Positions 8,098 through 19,646 are shown, counted from the first letter of the stretch. The stretch: DNA of 64,000 nucleotides from Buttiauxella agrestis ATCC 33320 (GCF_000735355.1 NZ_JMPI01000022.1:482537-546536), one strand, 5' to 3'. Numbers and translations are program-made. The notes: generated by a model not told the origin, from the sequence alone.

Positions 8098-9535
8098 TTT
8101 GAAAAACCATCACGCTACACGCCTGGGAAAGGCGATCACCCCCACGCTTGCTGAGCACCCAGGTCTGAGTGGTATCCATCCGCTTGCTGATAGCCTCGAC
8201 GCATTTGCAGCACGTTATTTACTGTGCGGTATGGCGGAGAAAACGCTCGATATTCAGTACTACATCTGGCAGGACGATATGTCGGGGCGGCTGTTATTTA
8301 GCGCGTTACTGGCGGCGGCAGAGCGCGGCGTGAAGGTTCGCCTGTTGCTCGACGATAACAACACCAATGGTCTGGATGACATTTTAAAATTACTCAATTC
8401 TCATCCGCAGATTGAAGTCCGGCTGTTTAATCCCTTTTCATTTCGCCTGTTTCGCGCCATCGGTTATCTGACTGATTTTGCCCGGCTCAACCGCCGAATG
8501 CACAATAAGTCGTTCACCGTTGATGGCGAAACGACGATTATCGGTGGTCGTAACGTGGGTGATGCCTACTTCGGCGTGGGTAAACAACCGCTATTTTCAG
8601 ATTTAGACGTGTTGGCTATCGGCCCGGTCGTCGGCGAAGTGAGCCAGGATTTTGAACGCTACTGGAACAGTCAGTGTGTCTCGACGCTGGAAAAAGTGTT
8701 GGATGTTGACCCCGATGTTTTGCATAACCGTGTGCAGCTGCCTGACGACTGGCGTGATGATCCGAAGGCGCGACGCTATCTTGATCGACTCACAACCAGC
8801 CAGTTTGCGACTAACCTGGTTTCCCGAACCCTCGAAATGTACTGGGCAAAGACGCGTTTACTGAGCGATGACCCGCGTAAAGGGCAGGGAAGGGCGCGTA
8901 ACCACACGCTATTACCCCAGCGCCTGATGAATGTGATAGGTATGCCGGAGCAGGAAATAGACATTATTTCCGCCTATTTCGTGCCAACTCGCGCCGGTGT
9001 AGCGCAAATGTTAGGCCTGGTGCGTAAAGGAGTGAAAATCGCGATTCTGACGAACTCGCTGGCTGCCAATGATGTTGCGGTTGTTCATGCGGGATATGCA
9101 CGCTGGCGGAAAAAGCTCCTGCGCCATGGCGTCGAGCTTTATGAATTAAAACCTGAAAATGATAATCCTCGCAGGCTGCGTGACCGTGGCTTGACCGGTA
9201 ATTCAGGTTCCAGCCTGCATGCCAAAACCTTCAGCGTCGATAAGCAAAAAGTGTTTATTGGCTCGTTCAATTTTGACCCGCGCTCCGCGATGCTTAATAC
9301 CGAAATGGGGTTTGTGATTGAGAGCGAAGCGCTGGCACTGAACATTCACCAACGGTTTACGCAGAGCCAGAAAGAAGCTGCATGGGCGCTGCGTTTAGAC
9401 CGTTGGGGGCGAGTGAATTGGGTTGAAACTAGCGATGACAAAGAGTTTGTCTGGAAGAAAGAACCGCACACCCGCTTTTGGCAGCGGGTGTTGGTGAGAT
9501 TGGTTTACAGGTTGCCGATTGAGTGGCTACTGTGA
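8039..9535 (+). CDS. clsC: Cardiolipin synthase C, start uncertain
   Basis: Phospholipase D superfamily enzyme with two HKD motifs: HNKSFTVD...GGRN in the first half and HAKTFSVD...GSFNFDPRS near the C-terminus. Known E. coli ClsC makes cardiolipin from phosphatidylglycerol with phosphatidylethanolamine as phosphatidyl donor and needs YmdB for full activity. Homology with E. coli begins around 8117, where no ATG exists. Candidate starts are TTG at 8039, 8048, 8084 and 8099; the longest gives 498 residues, and 8099 gives 478, close to the 473 of E. coli. The 3' end is followed by a REP unit and convergent opgC. Confidence 0.9.
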   Translation: MSVLTTKIRKYINSFLPNSNLKNHHATRLGKAITPTLAEHPGLSGIHPLADSLDAFAARYLLCGMAEKTLDIQYYIWQDDMSGRLLFSALLAAAERGVKVRLLLDDNNTNGLDDILKLLNSHPQIEVRLFNPFSFRLFRAIGYLTDFARLNRRMHNKSFTVDGETTIIGGRNVGDAYFGVGKQPLFSDLDVLAIGPVVGEVSQDFERYWNSQCVSTLEKVLDVDPDVLHNRVQLPDDWRDDPKARRYLDRLTTSQFATNLVSRTLEMYWAKTRLLSDDPRKGQGRARNHTLLPQRLMNVIGMPEQEIDIISAYFVPTRAGVAQMLGLVRKGVKIAILTNSLAANDVAVVHAGYARWRKKLLRHGVELYELKPENDNPRRLRDRGLTGNSGSSLHAKTFSVDKQKVFIGSFNFDPRSAMLNTEMGFVIESEALALNIHQRFTQSQKEAAWALRLDRWGRVNWVETSDDKEFVWKKEPHTRFWQRVLVRLVYRLPIEWLL

Positions 9536-9542
9536 AATTTGT

Positions 9543-9574
9543 GTCGGATGACGCTGGCGCTTATCCGATCTACG
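9543..9574. repeat. REP unit covering the opgC stop codon
   Basis: Palindrome gtcggatgacgctggcgc...ccgatctacg between the convergent ends of clsC and opgC. The complement of its right edge supplies the last bases and TAG stop of opgC. The same consensus appears at 3683 and 30362. Confidence 0.7.
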
Positions 9575-10718
9575 AAACTTTCACTGCCACATTCTGCGGT
9601 TTGCCGGAGAACAAGAAGCGCAGCAAGGGAATTCGCAGGTGGATTTCATAAAGCGCGACTGCAATTCCCACGACAAAAATTAGCCCGGTTATAAAGCCCA
9701 ACGCGTTTGAATGAATGTGCGGCGTGATGTATGCGCCGAAAAACAGCGTTAACGGATGGTGCACCAGATAAATAAAAAGCGAGGCATTGACGAAATAGGT
9801 GACGCGCTTTGACTGGAAGTTAAGCAATTTATGGCCAAGTGAAAACACCACATTAACCATCCACAAGCCCATCACCATCGTAATCACGCTTTCTGTTTCA
9901 TACATCCACGCATCGCCGCTGCCATAACGCTGATTGAGCAAATAGGCGACAAAGGCGAGGGCAGCACCCACTGCGCACCATCGCGAAGGGGTCGTAAACA
10001 GCGCTTTTAGCTGGGGGCGAACAAACACTAACGCACCGAGCATGAAGAATGGCAGGTAAAACAGCGTTTGCATGACCACGAAATTAAATAAACCATCGCT
10101 TAAAATTGGCGAATAAATAATAAAAATCGTGCGGCGAATGGCGCCGTATAAAATACCGAATCCCAGAAACGCGATTGAGAGCTTTCCTAAAGTGATTGCG
10201 GATTGATTATTTTCTGAGGTATCAGCCAGACGTTTTTTCATTTGTTGAAACAAAAATAAACAAACGGTAGTCAGCACGACCATCACTAATAAAAACCACA
10301 GGTGAGAAACCAGTTCCCACACCAGCGTGTTGTACTTTTCGTAAGGGGTCAGGCCGGGCCAGTTTTTGGCTTTATCATTCACCTGTTGCAGCATTAAAAA
10401 TTGCGGCAGAGTTAACAGTGGAATGGCGGTTAACATCGGGATACCAACACGCTCCACACGCACTTTCCACCAGCGTTTAAGCGGGTAGCGCAAAAAAAGC
10501 ATGTAAGAGAAATAGCCTGAAATGACGAAAAACACCTGCATGCGGAAGGCGTGTATAAAGTCATTGAAAAGGGTTAATCCCCATGAGGCTTCGGCGCTGT
10601 TGACGTGCCATTGGTGGCTTGAATAGATGAGCGAGATGTGGAACGGGATGCCTAAAAGCATTAACCAGGCCCGAATTGAATCCAGGAAAAACTCGCGTTG
10701 CTGTGGTGCTTTACTCAT
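9570..10718 (-). CDS. opgC: Osmoregulated periplasmic glucan succinyltransferase
   Basis: A 382-residue acyltransferase-3 family membrane protein with about ten predicted membrane helices. The N-terminal block [18 protein letters not shown] and the late block [17 protein letters not shown] match OpgC/MdoC. It adds succinyl groups to periplasmic glucans from the cytoplasmic side. The C-terminus (QNVAVKVS) departs from the E. coli tail, and its stop codon is supplied by a REP unit. It is divergent from opgG, as in E. coli. Confidence 0.93.
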   Translation of the reverse strand: MSKAPQQREFFLDSIRAWLMLLGIPFHISLIYSSHQWHVNSAEASWGLTLFNDFIHAFRMQVFFVISGYFSYMLFLRYPLKRWWKVRVERVGIPMLTAIPLLTLPQFLMLQQVNDKAKNWPGLTPYEKYNTLVWELVSHLWFLLVMVVLTTVCLFLFQQMKKRLADTSENNQSAITLGKLSIAFLGFGILYGAIRRTIFIIYSPILSDGLFNFVVMQTLFYLPFFMLGALVFVRPQLKALFTTPSRWCAVGAALAFVAYLLNQRYGSGDAWMYETESVITMVMGLWMVNVVFSLGHKLLNFQSKRVTYFVNASLFIYLVHHPLTLFFGAYITPHIHSNALGFITGLIFVVGIAVALYEIHLRIPLLRFLFSGKPQNVAVKVS

Positions 10719-10994
10719 AATACTCCAGACATTATCGGACGAATCGCCTTATCCTTAAGAACATATCCCAATAGGCTTGAAGTCCCGAACGGTATCAATT
10801 CCGTGGCAACCCTACACTAACCGTGACATCCTGTCTCCTGGATGCACTCTGAAAGCGTAAGCAGTTGTCTTTTTTTGCTTAAAGGCTGAGCCGCCGCGCT
10901 GAACAATGCGGGTAATTGGTTGTCGGAAAGCAGAAGTTTCCATTAAAATGGATTGGATTGATTTAAGCACACAAAGGGGGATGTGCTGGTTAAT

Positions 10995-12548
10995 ATGAAA
11001 CATAAACTAAAAATGATGAAAATGTGTGGGCTTGGTGCCGCTGTAATGCTGTCACTTTATACCACCTCGGTTTGGGCCTTCACCATCGATGATGTCGCAA
11101 AACAAGCGAAAACATTAGCGGGCAAAAGCTACGAAGCACCGAAAAGCAATCTGCCATCGCTCTTCCGCGACATGAAATATGCGGACTATCAGCAGATCCA
11201 GTTCAATCATGACAAAGCCTACTGGAGCAAGTTAAAGACCCCATTTAAGCTTGAATTTTATCATCAGGGTATGTACTTCGACACCCCGGTTGCTATCAAT
11301 GAAGTGACAGCAACAGCGGTTCATAAGATCAAGTACAACCCGGATTACTTTAATTTCGGTAATGTAAAACACGATAAAGACACCGTGAAAGATCTCGGCT
11401 TTGCCGGGTTCAAAGTGCTCTATCCGATCAACAGCAAAGATAAGAACGACGAAATTGTCAGCATGCTCGGGGCGAGTTATTTCCGTGTGATTGGCTCAGG
11501 TCAGGTTTATGGCCTGTCTGCTCGTGGTTTGGCTATCGATACGGCTTTGCCTTCTGGCGAAGAGTTCCCACGTTTCCGTGAATACTGGATTGAACGCCCG
11601 AAAGCTGGCGATAAAACGCTGACCCTTTATGCGTTGCTCGACTCCCCACGTGCAACGGGTGCGTATCGCTTTGTGATTACCCCTGGGCGTGACACCGTCG
11701 TTAACGTGCAGTCGAAAGTTTATCTGCGCGATAAAGTCGGCAAACTGGGCGTGGCACCACTGACCAGTATGTTCCTGTTTGGGCCAAACCAGCCTTCACC
11801 TGCTACAAATTTCCGTCCTGAATTGCATGACTCTAACGGTCTGTCTATTCATGCCGGGAACGGTGAGTGGATTTGGCGTCCGCTGAACAACCCGAAACAC
11901 CTGGCTGTCAGCTCGTTTGCGACAGAAAACCCAGTTGGATTCGGTTTGCTGCAACGTGGCCGTCAGTTCTCTCGCTTTGAAGATTTAGACGATCGTTACG
12001 ATCAGCGCCCAAGTGCCTGGGTTGCGCCACAAGGTGATTGGGGTAAAGGTCGCGTCGAACTGGTGGAAATCCCTACCAATGACGAAACCAACGACAACAT
12101 CGTTGCTTACTGGACACCGGATCAACTGCCGGAACCAGGCAAAGAGATGAACTTTAAGTACACCATTACCTTTAGTCGTGATGAAGACAAAATGCATGCG
12201 CCTGATAACGCATACGTTGCGCAGACTCGTCGCTCAACAGGTGATGTGAAACAGTCAAATCTGATTCGTCAGCCTGACGGCACGATTGCGTTTGTTGTGG
12301 ATTATATCGGTGCGGACATGAAAAAACTGCCGCAAGACACACCGGTTACTGCGCAAACCAGCATTGGTGACAACGGTGAAATCGTTGACAGCCAGGTACG
12401 TTATAACCCGGTCACTAAAGGCTGGCGTTTGACCGTACGTGTGAAAGTCAAAGACGACAAGAAGCCGACTGAAATGCGTGCAGCGCTGGTCAATGGTGAC
12501 CAAACGTTGAGCGAAACCTGGAGCTACCAGCTACCTGCCAATGAATAA
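10995..12548 (+). CDS. opgG: Glucan biosynthesis protein G, periplasmic
   Basis: A 517-residue secreted protein, close to E. coli MdoG/OpgG. An N-terminal signal peptide ends near SVWA before FTIDDVAKQ. OpgG is required for making the branched beta-1,2/1,6 glucan backbone in the periplasm. I chose the ATG at 10995 ([10 protein letters not shown]), downstream of AAGGGGG; GTG at 10983 and the ATG at 11025 are alternatives. The 3' end overlaps opgH by 8 bp, so the two are translationally coupled. In E. coli opgGH expression falls with rising osmolarity; no site is identifiable here. Confidence 0.94.
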   Translation: MKHKLKMMKMCGLGAAVMLSLYTTSVWAFTIDDVAKQAKTLAGKSYEAPKSNLPSLFRDMKYADYQQIQFNHDKAYWSKLKTPFKLEFYHQGMYFDTPVAINEVTATAVHKIKYNPDYFNFGNVKHDKDTVKDLGFAGFKVLYPINSKDKNDEIVSMLGASYFRVIGSGQVYGLSARGLAIDTALPSGEEFPRFREYWIERPKAGDKTLTLYALLDSPRATGAYRFVITPGRDTVVNVQSKVYLRDKVGKLGVAPLTSMFLFGPNQPSPATNFRPELHDSNGLSIHAGNGEWIWRPLNNPKHLAVSSFATENPVGFGLLQRGRQFSRFEDLDDRYDQRPSAWVAPQGDWGKGRVELVEIPTNDETNDNIVAYWTPDQLPEPGKEMNFKYTITFSRDEDKMHAPDNAYVAQTRRSTGDVKQSNLIRQPDGTIAFVVDYIGADMKKLPQDTPVTAQTSIGDNGEIVDSQVRYNPVTKGWRLTVRVKVKDDKKPTEMRAALVNGDQTLSETWSYQLPANE

Positions 12549-15081
12549 GATTACTGATACTGCGTCTGATTACATTGATGCACTTGCGCTTTCTGCTGAG
12601 CAGAAGGCGGCGCTTCCTGCATCGAGTCTGCAAGCGGTGCACGAGGCGCTCGACGCGCTCGACGCGCAAGGGCACCACTATGACAGAGCTGATGATTCCC
12701 CTTTAGCTTCGGTAAAGGCCCGGCTCGAAATGAGCTGGCCTGGATCGCTCGGTGGTGAACAGCTGATCGAGGATGAAGAAGGGCGCACTCAGTTGCAGGC
12801 GATGCCAAAAGCAACGCGTTCTTCTATGTTCCCCGATCCGTGGCGCACCAACCCGATTGGTCGTTTCTGGGACCGTTTACGTGGGCGTGAAGTTAACCCT
12901 CGCTACATGTCGAAAGAAGAGGCTGAAGCCGAGCAGAAATGGCGTACCGTCGGGACCATCCGTCGATACATCCTGTTGCTGCTGACCATTTCTCAGACTG
13001 TGGTCGCAACCTGGTACATGAAGACCATTCTTCCGTACCAGGGTTGGGCGCTGATTAATCCTTCCGATATGATTGGCCAGGATTTGTGGGTGTCCTTCAT
13101 GCAACTGCTGCCGTATGTCTTGCAAACCGGCATCTTGATCCTGTTTGCGATTCTGTTCTGTTGGGTATCAGCCGGTTTCTGGACCGCGCTGATGGGCTTC
13201 CTGCAACTGCTGATGGGCAAAGATAAATACAGTATCTCTGCGTCAACCGTCGGCGATGAGCCTATTGATCCGGCGAACCGTACCGCGCTTATCATGCCAA
13301 TCTGTAACGAAGACGTAGACCGTGTTTTTGCGGGTCTGCGTGCGACGTGGGAATCGGTCAAAGCAACGGGCCAACAGCAGCACTTTGACGTTTACATCCT
13401 GAGCGATAGCTACAACCCGGATATCTGCGTTGCCGAGCAAAAAGCCTGGATGGAGCTGATTAACGAAGTGCAGGGCGAAGGGCAGATTTTCTATCGCCGC
13501 CGTCGCCGCCGCGTGAAGCGTAAAAGTGGCAACATTGATGACTTCTGTCGTCGTTGGGGCAACCAATATAGCTACATGGTGGTGTTGGATGCTGACTCCG
13601 TAATGAGCGGTGATTGCCTGACCAACCTGGTGCGCCTGATGAATGCTAACCCAAATGCGGGCATCATTCAGTCTTCACCAAAAGCGTCTGGCATGGACAC
13701 CCTGTATGCGCGTTGCCAGCAGTTTGCAACACGCGTTTACGGGCCGCTGTTTACGGCGGGTCTGCACTTCTGGCAGTTGGGAGAATCCCACTACTGGGGT
13801 CACAATGCGATCATCCGCGTAAAACCGTTCATCGAGCACTGTGCGTTAGCGCCACTGCCAGGTGAAGGTTCATTCGCCGGTTCAATTCTGTCGCATGACT
13901 TCGTAGAAGCCGCTTTGATGCGCCGTGCGGGTTGGGGCGTGTGGATTGCCTATGACTTGCCGGGTTCTTATGAAGAACTGCCACCGAACTTGTTGGATGA
14001 ACTCAAGCGTGACCGTCGTTGGTGCCACGGTAACTTGATGAACTTCCGTCTGTTCCTGGTAAAAGGTATGCATCCGGTTCACCGTGCGGTATTCCTGACA
14101 GGCGTCATGTCATATCTGTCCGCGCCGTTGTGGTTTATGTTCCTCGCGTTATCGACTGCCTTGCAGGTGGTGCATGCGTTGACGGAACCGCAATACTTCC
14201 TGCAACCGCGCCAGCTGTTCCCGGTGTGGCCGCAGTGGCGTCCGGAGTTGGCGATCGCGTTGTTTGCCTCCACCATGGTGTTGCTGTTCCTGCCGAAGCT
14301 TCTGAGCATCATTTTGATTTGGTGCAAAGGCTCGAAAGAGTTCGGTGGATTCTTCCGCGTAACGGCTTCTCTGTTGCTTGAAGTGCTGTTCTCAGTGCTG
14401 CTGGCTCCGGTGCGCATGCTGTTCCACACCGTATTTGTGGTCAGCGCGTTCCTCGGTTGGGAAGTGGTATGGAATTCACCGCAGCGTGATGATGACTCCA
14501 CACCATGGGGCGAAGCGTTTATGCGCCACGGTTCTCAGCTTCTGTTGGGTCTGGTATGGGCGGTGGGGATGGCATGGCTGGATTTACGCTTCCTGTTCTG
14601 GCTCGCGCCAATCGTGTTCTCACTGATTCTGTCGCCGTTTGTGTCGGTGATTTCGAGTCGTGCGACCATCGGTTTGCGTACCAAACGCTGGAAACTGTTC
14701 CTGATCCCGGAAGAGTATTCTCCTCCGCAGGTGCTGGTGGATACCGACAACTACCTGAAGCTCAACCGCAGCCGTACGCTGGATGATGGCTTTATGCACG
14801 CGGTGTTTAACCCGTCGTTTAACGCCCTGGCAACCGCCATGGCTACTGCGCGTCACCGTGCAAGCCAGGTGCTGGAAATCGCCCGTGACCGTCACGTTGA
14901 GCAGGCGCTGAACGAAACGCCTGATAAACTCAATCGCGATCGTCGTCTGGTGCTGTTAAGCGACCCGGTAACGATGTCTCGTCTGCATTATCGTGTGTGG
15001 TCGAACCCGGAGCGATATTCCTCCTGGGTGGATAGCTACAAAACGGTGAGCCTGAACCCTGAGGCTCTGCCGACGAAATAA
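12541..15081 (+). CDS. opgH: Glucans biosynthesis glucosyltransferase H
   Basis: An 846-residue inner-membrane GT2 glycosyltransferase. Visible motifs are NEDVDRV near the start of the catalytic domain, VLDADS (the DxD-type Asp pair), [11 protein letters not shown] and [10 protein letters not shown] (the QxxRW-type acceptor block). Hydrophobic segments flank the catalytic domain. It polymerises UDP-glucose into the linear beta-1,2 backbone and, in E. coli, also slows cell division by binding FtsZ when UDP-glucose is plentiful. Its start lies within the end of opgG. A strong hairpin terminator follows at 15101. Confidence 0.95.
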   Translation: MNKITDTASDYIDALALSAEQKAALPASSLQAVHEALDALDAQGHHYDRADDSPLASVKARLEMSWPGSLGGEQLIEDEEGRTQLQAMPKATRSSMFPDPWRTNPIGRFWDRLRGREVNPRYMSKEEAEAEQKWRTVGTIRRYILLLLTISQTVVATWYMKTILPYQGWALINPSDMIGQDLWVSFMQLLPYVLQTGILILFAILFCWVSAGFWTALMGFLQLLMGKDKYSISASTVGDEPIDPANRTALIMPICNEDVDRVFAGLRATWESVKATGQQQHFDVYILSDSYNPDICVAEQKAWMELINEVQGEGQIFYRRRRRRVKRKSGNIDDFCRRWGNQYSYMVVLDADSVMSGDCLTNLVRLMNANPNAGIIQSSPKASGMDTLYARCQQFATRVYGPLFTAGLHFWQLGESHYWGHNAIIRVKPFIEHCALAPLPGEGSFAGSILSHDFVEAALMRRAGWGVWIAYDLPGSYEELPPNLLDELKRDRRWCHGNLMNFRLFLVKGMHPVHRAVFLTGVMSYLSAPLWFMFLALSTALQVVHALTEPQYFLQPRQLFPVWPQWRPELAIALFASTMVLLFLPKLLSIILIWCKGSKEFGGFFRVTASLLLEVLFSVLLAPVRMLFHTVFVVSAFLGWEVVWNSPQRDDDSTPWGEAFMRHGSQLLLGLVWAVGMAWLDLRFLFWLAPIVFSLILSPFVSVISSRATIGLRTKRWKLFLIPEEYSPPQVLVDTDNYLKLNRSRTLDDGFMHAVFNPSFNALATAMATARHRASQVLEIARDRHVEQALNETPDKLNRDRRLVLLSDPVTMSRLHYRVWSNPERYSSWVDSYKTVSLNPEALPTK

Positions 15082-15100
15082 TGCGAAATACGCGTTATCA

Positions 15101-15128
15101 ATGCCGACCTTCGGGTCGGCATTTTTTT
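15101..15128 (+). terminator. Rho-independent terminator of opgGH
   Basis: GC-rich stem atgccgacc/ggtcggcat around a ttcg loop followed directly by seven T. It lies 20 bp after the opgH stop. Confidence 0.9.
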
Positions 15129-15179
15129 GCGCTCAGGCAACCGGCGGTTATACTCAGCCGGAAAAACAGGAGAGACAAT

Positions 15180-15410
15180 TTGTTAAGAGTGATGGTTGTG
15201 ATAGCGATGGCGTGCGTGCTGAGCGGGTGTGGCAGTATTATCAGCCGTGCAGTTCCGGGGCAGGGACATGGTAATCAGTATTACCCCGGTGTGCAGTGGG
15301 ATGTGCGTGACAGCGCATGGCGCTATATTACCGTGCTCGATTTACCGTTTTCTCTGGTATTCGACACGCTATTATTGCCCATTGATGCCAGCCACGGGCC
15401 TTACGAATAG
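15180..15410 (+). CDS. yceK: YceK family lipoprotein
   Basis: A 76-residue predicted lipoprotein. The start is a TTG at 15180 with AGGAGAG five bases upstream; an in-frame extension to 15081 would run through the opgH terminator and is rejected. The lipobox is VLSGC, followed by the conserved GSIISR and the QYYPGVQWDVRDSAWRY block. Function is unknown. Length matches E. coli YceK (75). The stop is only 3 bp from the stop of the convergent msyB gene. Confidence 0.9.
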   Translation: MLRVMVVIAMACVLSGCGSIISRAVPGQGHGNQYYPGVQWDVRDSAWRYITVLDLPFSLVFDTLLLPIDASHGPYE

Positions 15411-15413
15411 GTG

Positions 15414-15788
15414 TTATCTTTCATCCCATTCATCAGCCGCCGTCTGCCCTTCCTCGGTATCCAGAGGCGGCTCAAGTTGAAATTCACCTTCATCCCATTC
15501 ATGTAGCGTATTTTCTTCAATCCATTCCTGACGTAACTCGATTTCATCGTAGTCACCGTCGAAGACACTTTGCGCAGCCTCACCGCTGACCATCGGCAAA
15601 CATTCCCCGTCCTCGCTGTCATCAGCGAAGAACTCGGCCTGCCACATAATATCGCCGTCCTGAAGAATGTATTTCTGAATGTTCAGCTGCGAAACGCTGG
15701 CACTCTCTTCATCAAGTTCAGGGTTGTCTACAAGGAAAAGCTCGCGTGCGGCATCAATCGCCTCTTCTAGCGTCGCATACAGACTCAT
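15414..15788 (-). CDS. msyB: Acidic protein MsyB
   Basis: A 124-residue, strongly acidic cytoplasmic protein, rich in Asp and Glu, ending in AADEWDER. E. coli MsyB was found as a multicopy suppressor of secY and secA mutants; its molecular role is not settled. The ATG at 15788 is chosen because AAGGAG lies six bases upstream. The other ATG at 15794 touches the Shine-Dalgarno sequence. It faces yceK tail to tail. Confidence 0.92.
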   Translation of the reverse strand: MSLYATLEEAIDAARELFLVDNPELDEESASVSQLNIQKYILQDGDIMWQAEFFADDSEDGECLPMVSGEAAQSVFDGDYDEIELRQEWIEENTLHEWDEGEFQLEPPLDTEEGQTAADEWDER

Positions 15789-15881
15789 ACTCATCTCCTT
15801 TTGTTACAGGTCAGGGAGCGCGCTACAGCGCATTTTCAAGTTAATTGTTGACGCTCTTAGCAAAGTTGCAAGTATGAGATT

Positions 15882-16010
15882 TAATCCTCGTCGAACTTCG
15901 AGTTGTCTCTTTGTTGGCTGCGTTCACTCACCCCAGTCACTTACTATAGTAAGCTCCTGGAGATTCTTTCACTTGCCGCCGCGATACAACTCGAATTACT
16001 TAGAGGATTA
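15882..16010. repeat. ERIC element (enterobacterial repetitive intergenic consensus)
   Basis: About 129 bp flanked by taatcctc and gaggatta. The core cactcaccccagtcactta...taagctcctgg matches the classic ERIC core on the reverse strand, and tcgaacttcgagttgt/acaactcgaa form the outer arms. Full length for this family (about 127 bp). It fills most of the gap between msyB and mdtG, ending 5 bp before the mdtG stop codon. Confidence 0.88.
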
Positions 16011-16015
16011 GGGCG

Positions 16016-17248
16016 TTAATCTTCCAAAACACGGGTGCGATCGGTCGGGCGGCGCAGGCTAATCCATGAGTAAAGCGCATTGAAGAGGACGACGCAGGCG
16101 GTGACTAAAAACACCGTCCGGAAGCCGTAGCTGGCTGAAACAGCTGCCCCGATTAACGGCCCGGTGACGTTGCCAATATCGCGGAAGGACTGGTTGTAGC
16201 TAAAGATACGTCCGGCAATTTGGTTGCTGGAGTTGTAAATAAGCAGGGTTTGAACGGCTGGAAGCAGTGCGCCATCAGCCGCACCGAGCAGGAAACGCAA
16301 TATGCCCAATTGCAAAGGCGTTTGTACCATCGACATTGGGATCAGCAGCAGCACTGAAATCACCAGCGCACAAATTAAAATTCTCTCCGGGCCAATTCTG
16401 TCACCCAGTTTCCCCAGTCGCGGCGCACTAATCAATGCTGCAACACCCGGCACCGAGGCAATCATGCCGCTGATAAAGGCCAGGTTGCTGACATTCCCCG
16501 CCAACTCACGCACATATAGCGTCAGAATCGGTGCAATCGAACCGGTCGCTACCTGAATAATCATCGTGGTGACAAACAGACTCAGCACCAGTTTTGGGTT
16601 TTTCAGCGAGGTGAGCACCTGGCGTGCGTGCAGCATGTCTTTCTTATGAACCGGAGTAAATTGCTCACGAATACAAAAAAGTGTGAAAACGAAGCAGGTA
16701 AATAGCACGGCTGCCGTAATGAAAAATACCGGACGAAGACCGTAGGTATCCGCCAGAAAACCGCCGATCATTGGCTCGAGTAATGCACCGCTTACGCCAC
16801 CCGTTGAAAGTGTGCCGAGTGCCCAACCGCTTTTATGACGGGGAACCTGGGTAGCAATCAGCGCGTTCGCATTAGGGACAAATCCACCTAACAAACCGAG
16901 CAAGGCGCGCAGAGCTAAAAATTGCCAGATATTGCTCGCAAAGCCCATTAACACCATCACGATAGACATACCCAATGCGGAACGCAGCAGCATTATTTTG
17001 CGCCCTTTGCGGTCGGCAAGCCCTCCCCAAAACGGTGACGCTATCGCAGAGAACAGAAAGGTAATGCTGAAAACGATGCCCGACCACATATTCAGGGCGC
17101 TGTGGCCCGTCACACCGAGGTGTTCGACATACAGGGGAAGAAAAGGCATAACCAGGCTGAATGCGACGCCGGTCAGAAAACACCCAAGCCATGCGACGGT
17201 AAGATTTCGTTTCCAGTTGATAGTGCTAGTGCTCTCGGGGAGAGTCAT
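16016..17248 (-). CDS. mdtG: MFS multidrug efflux transporter
   Basis: A 410-residue, 12-helix major facilitator protein. The MFS motif [10 protein letters not shown] lies between helices 2 and 3 and [12 protein letters not shown] is the equivalent loop of the second half. E. coli MdtG raises resistance to fosfomycin and deoxycholate and belongs to the MarA/SoxS/Rob regulon. An ERIC element lies immediately downstream. The residue pattern follows E. coli MdtG (408) throughout, with a different C-terminal tail. Confidence 0.93.
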   Translation of the reverse strand: MTLPESTSTINWKRNLTVAWLGCFLTGVAFSLVMPFLPLYVEHLGVTGHSALNMWSGIVFSITFLFSAIASPFWGGLADRKGRKIMLLRSALGMSIVMVLMGFASNIWQFLALRALLGLLGGFVPNANALIATQVPRHKSGWALGTLSTGGVSGALLEPMIGGFLADTYGLRPVFFITAAVLFTCFVFTLFCIREQFTPVHKKDMLHARQVLTSLKNPKLVLSLFVTTMIIQVATGSIAPILTLYVRELAGNVSNLAFISGMIASVPGVAALISAPRLGKLGDRIGPERILICALVISVLLLIPMSMVQTPLQLGILRFLLGAADGALLPAVQTLLIYNSSNQIAGRIFSYNQSFRDIGNVTGPLIGAAVSASYGFRTVFLVTACVVLFNALYSWISLRRPTDRTRVLED

Positions 17249-17360
17249 AAAACTCCAGTTCGGTGCAAAGAAGATGTGCTGAGGAATTATTACCTTGCTA
17301 ATTATGCGCCTGTAAGCGGCAGGGAGGCAACGTTTCTGAAACCGTATTTTAGAACGAATT

Positions 17361-17381
17361 AGGGCGACCTGGCGTCGCCCT
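17361..17381 (-). terminator. Hairpin downstream of lpxL
   Basis: Stem agggcgac/gtcgccct with a 5-base loop, 25 bp beyond the lpxL stop. On the minus strand the following bases are only moderately T-rich, so efficiency is uncertain. Confidence 0.5.
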
Positions 17382-17405
17382 ATGACTTAATCGAATAGAG
17401 AGAGA

Positions 17406-18326
17406 TTAGTAGCGCGCAGGCACACCCTCAGGGCGTGTTTTGAAGCGGCGGTGTAGCCACATATATTGCTCTGGGGCCATCATGATGCATTGCTCGATGA
17501 TTTTGTTCATCCAGATTGCCGTGCCTTCCGGGGTTTCCAGCGGCGGGGAAAACTCTGCGGGGAGAATAATTAGCTCATACCCTTTGCCGTCCGGTTTACG
17601 GCGTGGAACCATCGGGACAATCGCGGCACCTGACATACGTGCAAGAGTGTATGTCCCCATGGTGGTTGCCGCCTCATCTACGCCAAAGAACGGGACGAAA
17701 ACACTGCCGCGCGGGCCGTAGTCGTGATCTGGCGCGTACCAGATGATTTCGCCCTGTTTGAGCGCACGAATCATCCCTTTAAGATCTTTGCGGTCAATCA
17801 TGCTTTTGTTTGAGCGCATCCGGCCCCAGGTTTGTAGCCAGTCAAGAAGGGGGTTGTCATTGGGGCGGTATACACCGATGCCAGGCGTATTCATACCAAA
17901 CATTCGCGCACCAAGTTCAAGCGTCAGGAAATGAATACCGATGAGCAGCACGCCGCGTTTGGCCTCTTGCACCGCATGGATTTGATCTACGCCGCTGACG
18001 TCGCACCAGCGCTGAATACGCCAGGTTGGCCAGAACCAGGCAATGCCGGTTTCCATCAGGCCAAGACCCACGGACTCAAAGTTTTTATCCAGATAGACCT
18101 CGCGCTCTTCCGCCGTTTTATGTGGGAAGGCGAGTTCAAGATTGCGACGGGTAATTCTGACGCGGCGTTTCATAAAACGCCTGGCGAGTTTGCCGAGGCC
18201 ACGCCCAAGTCGGTAAATCACTGGGTAGGGGAGCAGGGTAATTAAATAAAGTAAGCCAATCCCAAACCAGATTCCCCAGTACCGGGGATGAAGTAAAGCG
18301 CGCGAGAATTGCGGTAAGTTCGTCAT
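17406..18326 (-). CDS. lpxL: Kdo2-lipid IVA lauroyltransferase
   Basis: A 306-residue lysophospholipid-acyltransferase-superfamily enzyme, the same length as E. coli LpxL. The HX4E catalytic motif is His132-FLTL-Glu137. One N-terminal membrane anchor covers residues about 18-40. It adds laurate from lauroyl-ACP to Kdo2-lipid IVA on the inner face of the inner membrane, the first late acylation of lipid A. It is transcribed alone, divergent from trh[16 protein letters not shown] and [15 protein letters not shown] are diagnostic blocks. Confidence 0.95.
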   Translation of the reverse strand: MTNLPQFSRALLHPRYWGIWFGIGLLYLITLLPYPVIYRLGRGLGKLARRFMKRRVRITRRNLELAFPHKTAEEREVYLDKNFESVGLGLMETGIAWFWPTWRIQRWCDVSGVDQIHAVQEAKRGVLLIGIHFLTLELGARMFGMNTPGIGVYRPNDNPLLDWLQTWGRMRSNKSMIDRKDLKGMIRALKQGEIIWYAPDHDYGPRGSVFVPFFGVDEAATTMGTYTLARMSGAAIVPMVPRRKPDGKGYELIILPAEFSPPLETPEGTAIWMNKIIEQCIMMAPEQYMWLHRRFKTRPEGVPARY

Positions 18327-18558
18327 GTAAAACCTATAGTGACGGCAAATGCCGGATCTTCTTGAGTAAGTCTATTGTGACATTAAATATGAGGCAGCCA
18401 AAATTAACAGTAGCAGAGTGTTTGATATTGCACCGTTTGTTGTTTCGGTTGCGGATAAATGAGGAAAATGTAGCGTAAAATACAGGGATGTAAATTAACG
18501 TTAATTGCTTTATGATGCAGCCCACTTTTTTCCTGTCAACGATTGCCGAGCGAACACC

Positions 18559-19608
18559 ATGCCAGTGTTACACAACCGCATATCGAATGATGAATTGCGC
18601 GTGCGCATGTTGGCTGAAACCGAGCCACGCACCACAATCTCATTCTATAAATATTTCACTATCGAAGAGCCGCAAGCTACGCGCGACGCGCTTTATCTGG
18701 CGTTTACCGCGCTGAATGTTTTTGGCCGCGTGTATCTCGCGCATGAAGGGATCAATGCGCAAATTAGCGTTCCGCAAAGTCGGGTCGATGCCTTCCGCGA
18801 AACACTTTACGGATTCCATCCTGCGCTCAATGGCGTGCGTCTGAATATCGCCCTTGAAGACGATGGAAAATCATTTTGGGTACTGCGCATGAAAGTGCGT
18901 GACCGTATCGTTGCCGATGGCATTGAGGACGCGTCATTTGATGCCAGCAATGTCGGCGCTTATCTGAAGGCCGCGGATGTTAACGCGATGCTCGACGACC
19001 CGGATGCTGTGTTTATCGACATGCGTAACCATTACGAATATGAAGTGGGCCATTTCCAGGATGCTATGGAAATTCCTGCGGACACATTTCGTGAACAGTT
19101 ACCGAAAGCGGTCGATATGTTGCAGGACGACAAAGACAAAAAAATCGTCATGTATTGCACCGGTGGGATTCGTTGTGAAAAAGCCAGCGCCTGGATGCTG
19201 CATAATGGCTTCAAAAATGTTTATCACATCGAAGGTGGGATTATCGAATATGCGCGCCGAGCGCGTGAGCAAGGTATCCCGGTGCGTTTTGTCGGCAAAA
19301 ACTTTGTCTTCGACGAGCGTATGGGCGAGCGCATTTCTGATGATGTGATTGCCCACTGCCATCAGTGTGGGACAGCTTGCGATAGCCACACCAACTGCAA
19401 AAACGACGGCTGCCATCTGCTGTTTATTCAGTGCCCAGCTTGCGCTGAGAAGTTTGCTGGCTGCTGTAGTGACATTTGCCGCGAAGAGTTGGCGCTTACG
19501 CCAGAGGAACAACGTCGCCGACGTGCAGGCCGTGAGAATGGCAATAAGATTTTCAATAAATCCCGTGGGGTTTTGAACACCACATTAGGGATCCCGGATC
19601 CTGAGTGA
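18559..19608 (+). CDS. trhO: tRNA uridine(34) hydroxylase, rhodanese family
   Basis: A 349-residue protein formerly called YceA. A rhodanese domain occupies about 145-240 with Cys200 in YCTGGIRC, followed by a Cys-rich C-terminus ([17 protein letters not shown]). E. coli TrhO carries out oxygen-dependent 5-hydroxylation of U34 in certain tRNAs. The start at 18559 ([10 protein letters not shown]) matches E. coli; the frame is open further upstream but has no homologous residues there. A symmetrical terminator separates it from the convergent solA. Confidence 0.95.
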   Translation: MPVLHNRISNDELRVRMLAETEPRTTISFYKYFTIEEPQATRDALYLAFTALNVFGRVYLAHEGINAQISVPQSRVDAFRETLYGFHPALNGVRLNIALEDDGKSFWVLRMKVRDRIVADGIEDASFDASNVGAYLKAADVNAMLDDPDAVFIDMRNHYEYEVGHFQDAMEIPADTFREQLPKAVDMLQDDKDKKIVMYCTGGIRCEKASAWMLHNGFKNVYHIEGGIIEYARRAREQGIPVRFVGKNFVFDERMGERISDDVIAHCHQCGTACDSHTNCKNDGCHLLFIQCPACAEKFAGCCSDICREELALTPEEQRRRRAGRENGNKIFNKSRGVLNTTLGIPDPE

Positions 19609-19615
19609 TCTGTGT

Positions 19616-19639
19616 GGGTGGATACAAACGTATCCACCC
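19616..19639. terminator. Bidirectional terminator between trhO and solA
   Basis: Perfect 10-bp stem gggtggatac/gtatccaccc with a four-base loop between two convergent stop codons. Confidence 0.75.
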
Positions 19640-19646
19640 ATGTTTC

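Noticed and set aside
15081..15179. N-terminal extension of YceK
   Set aside because: It would be read through the opgH terminator and would destroy the lipoprotein signal peptide.
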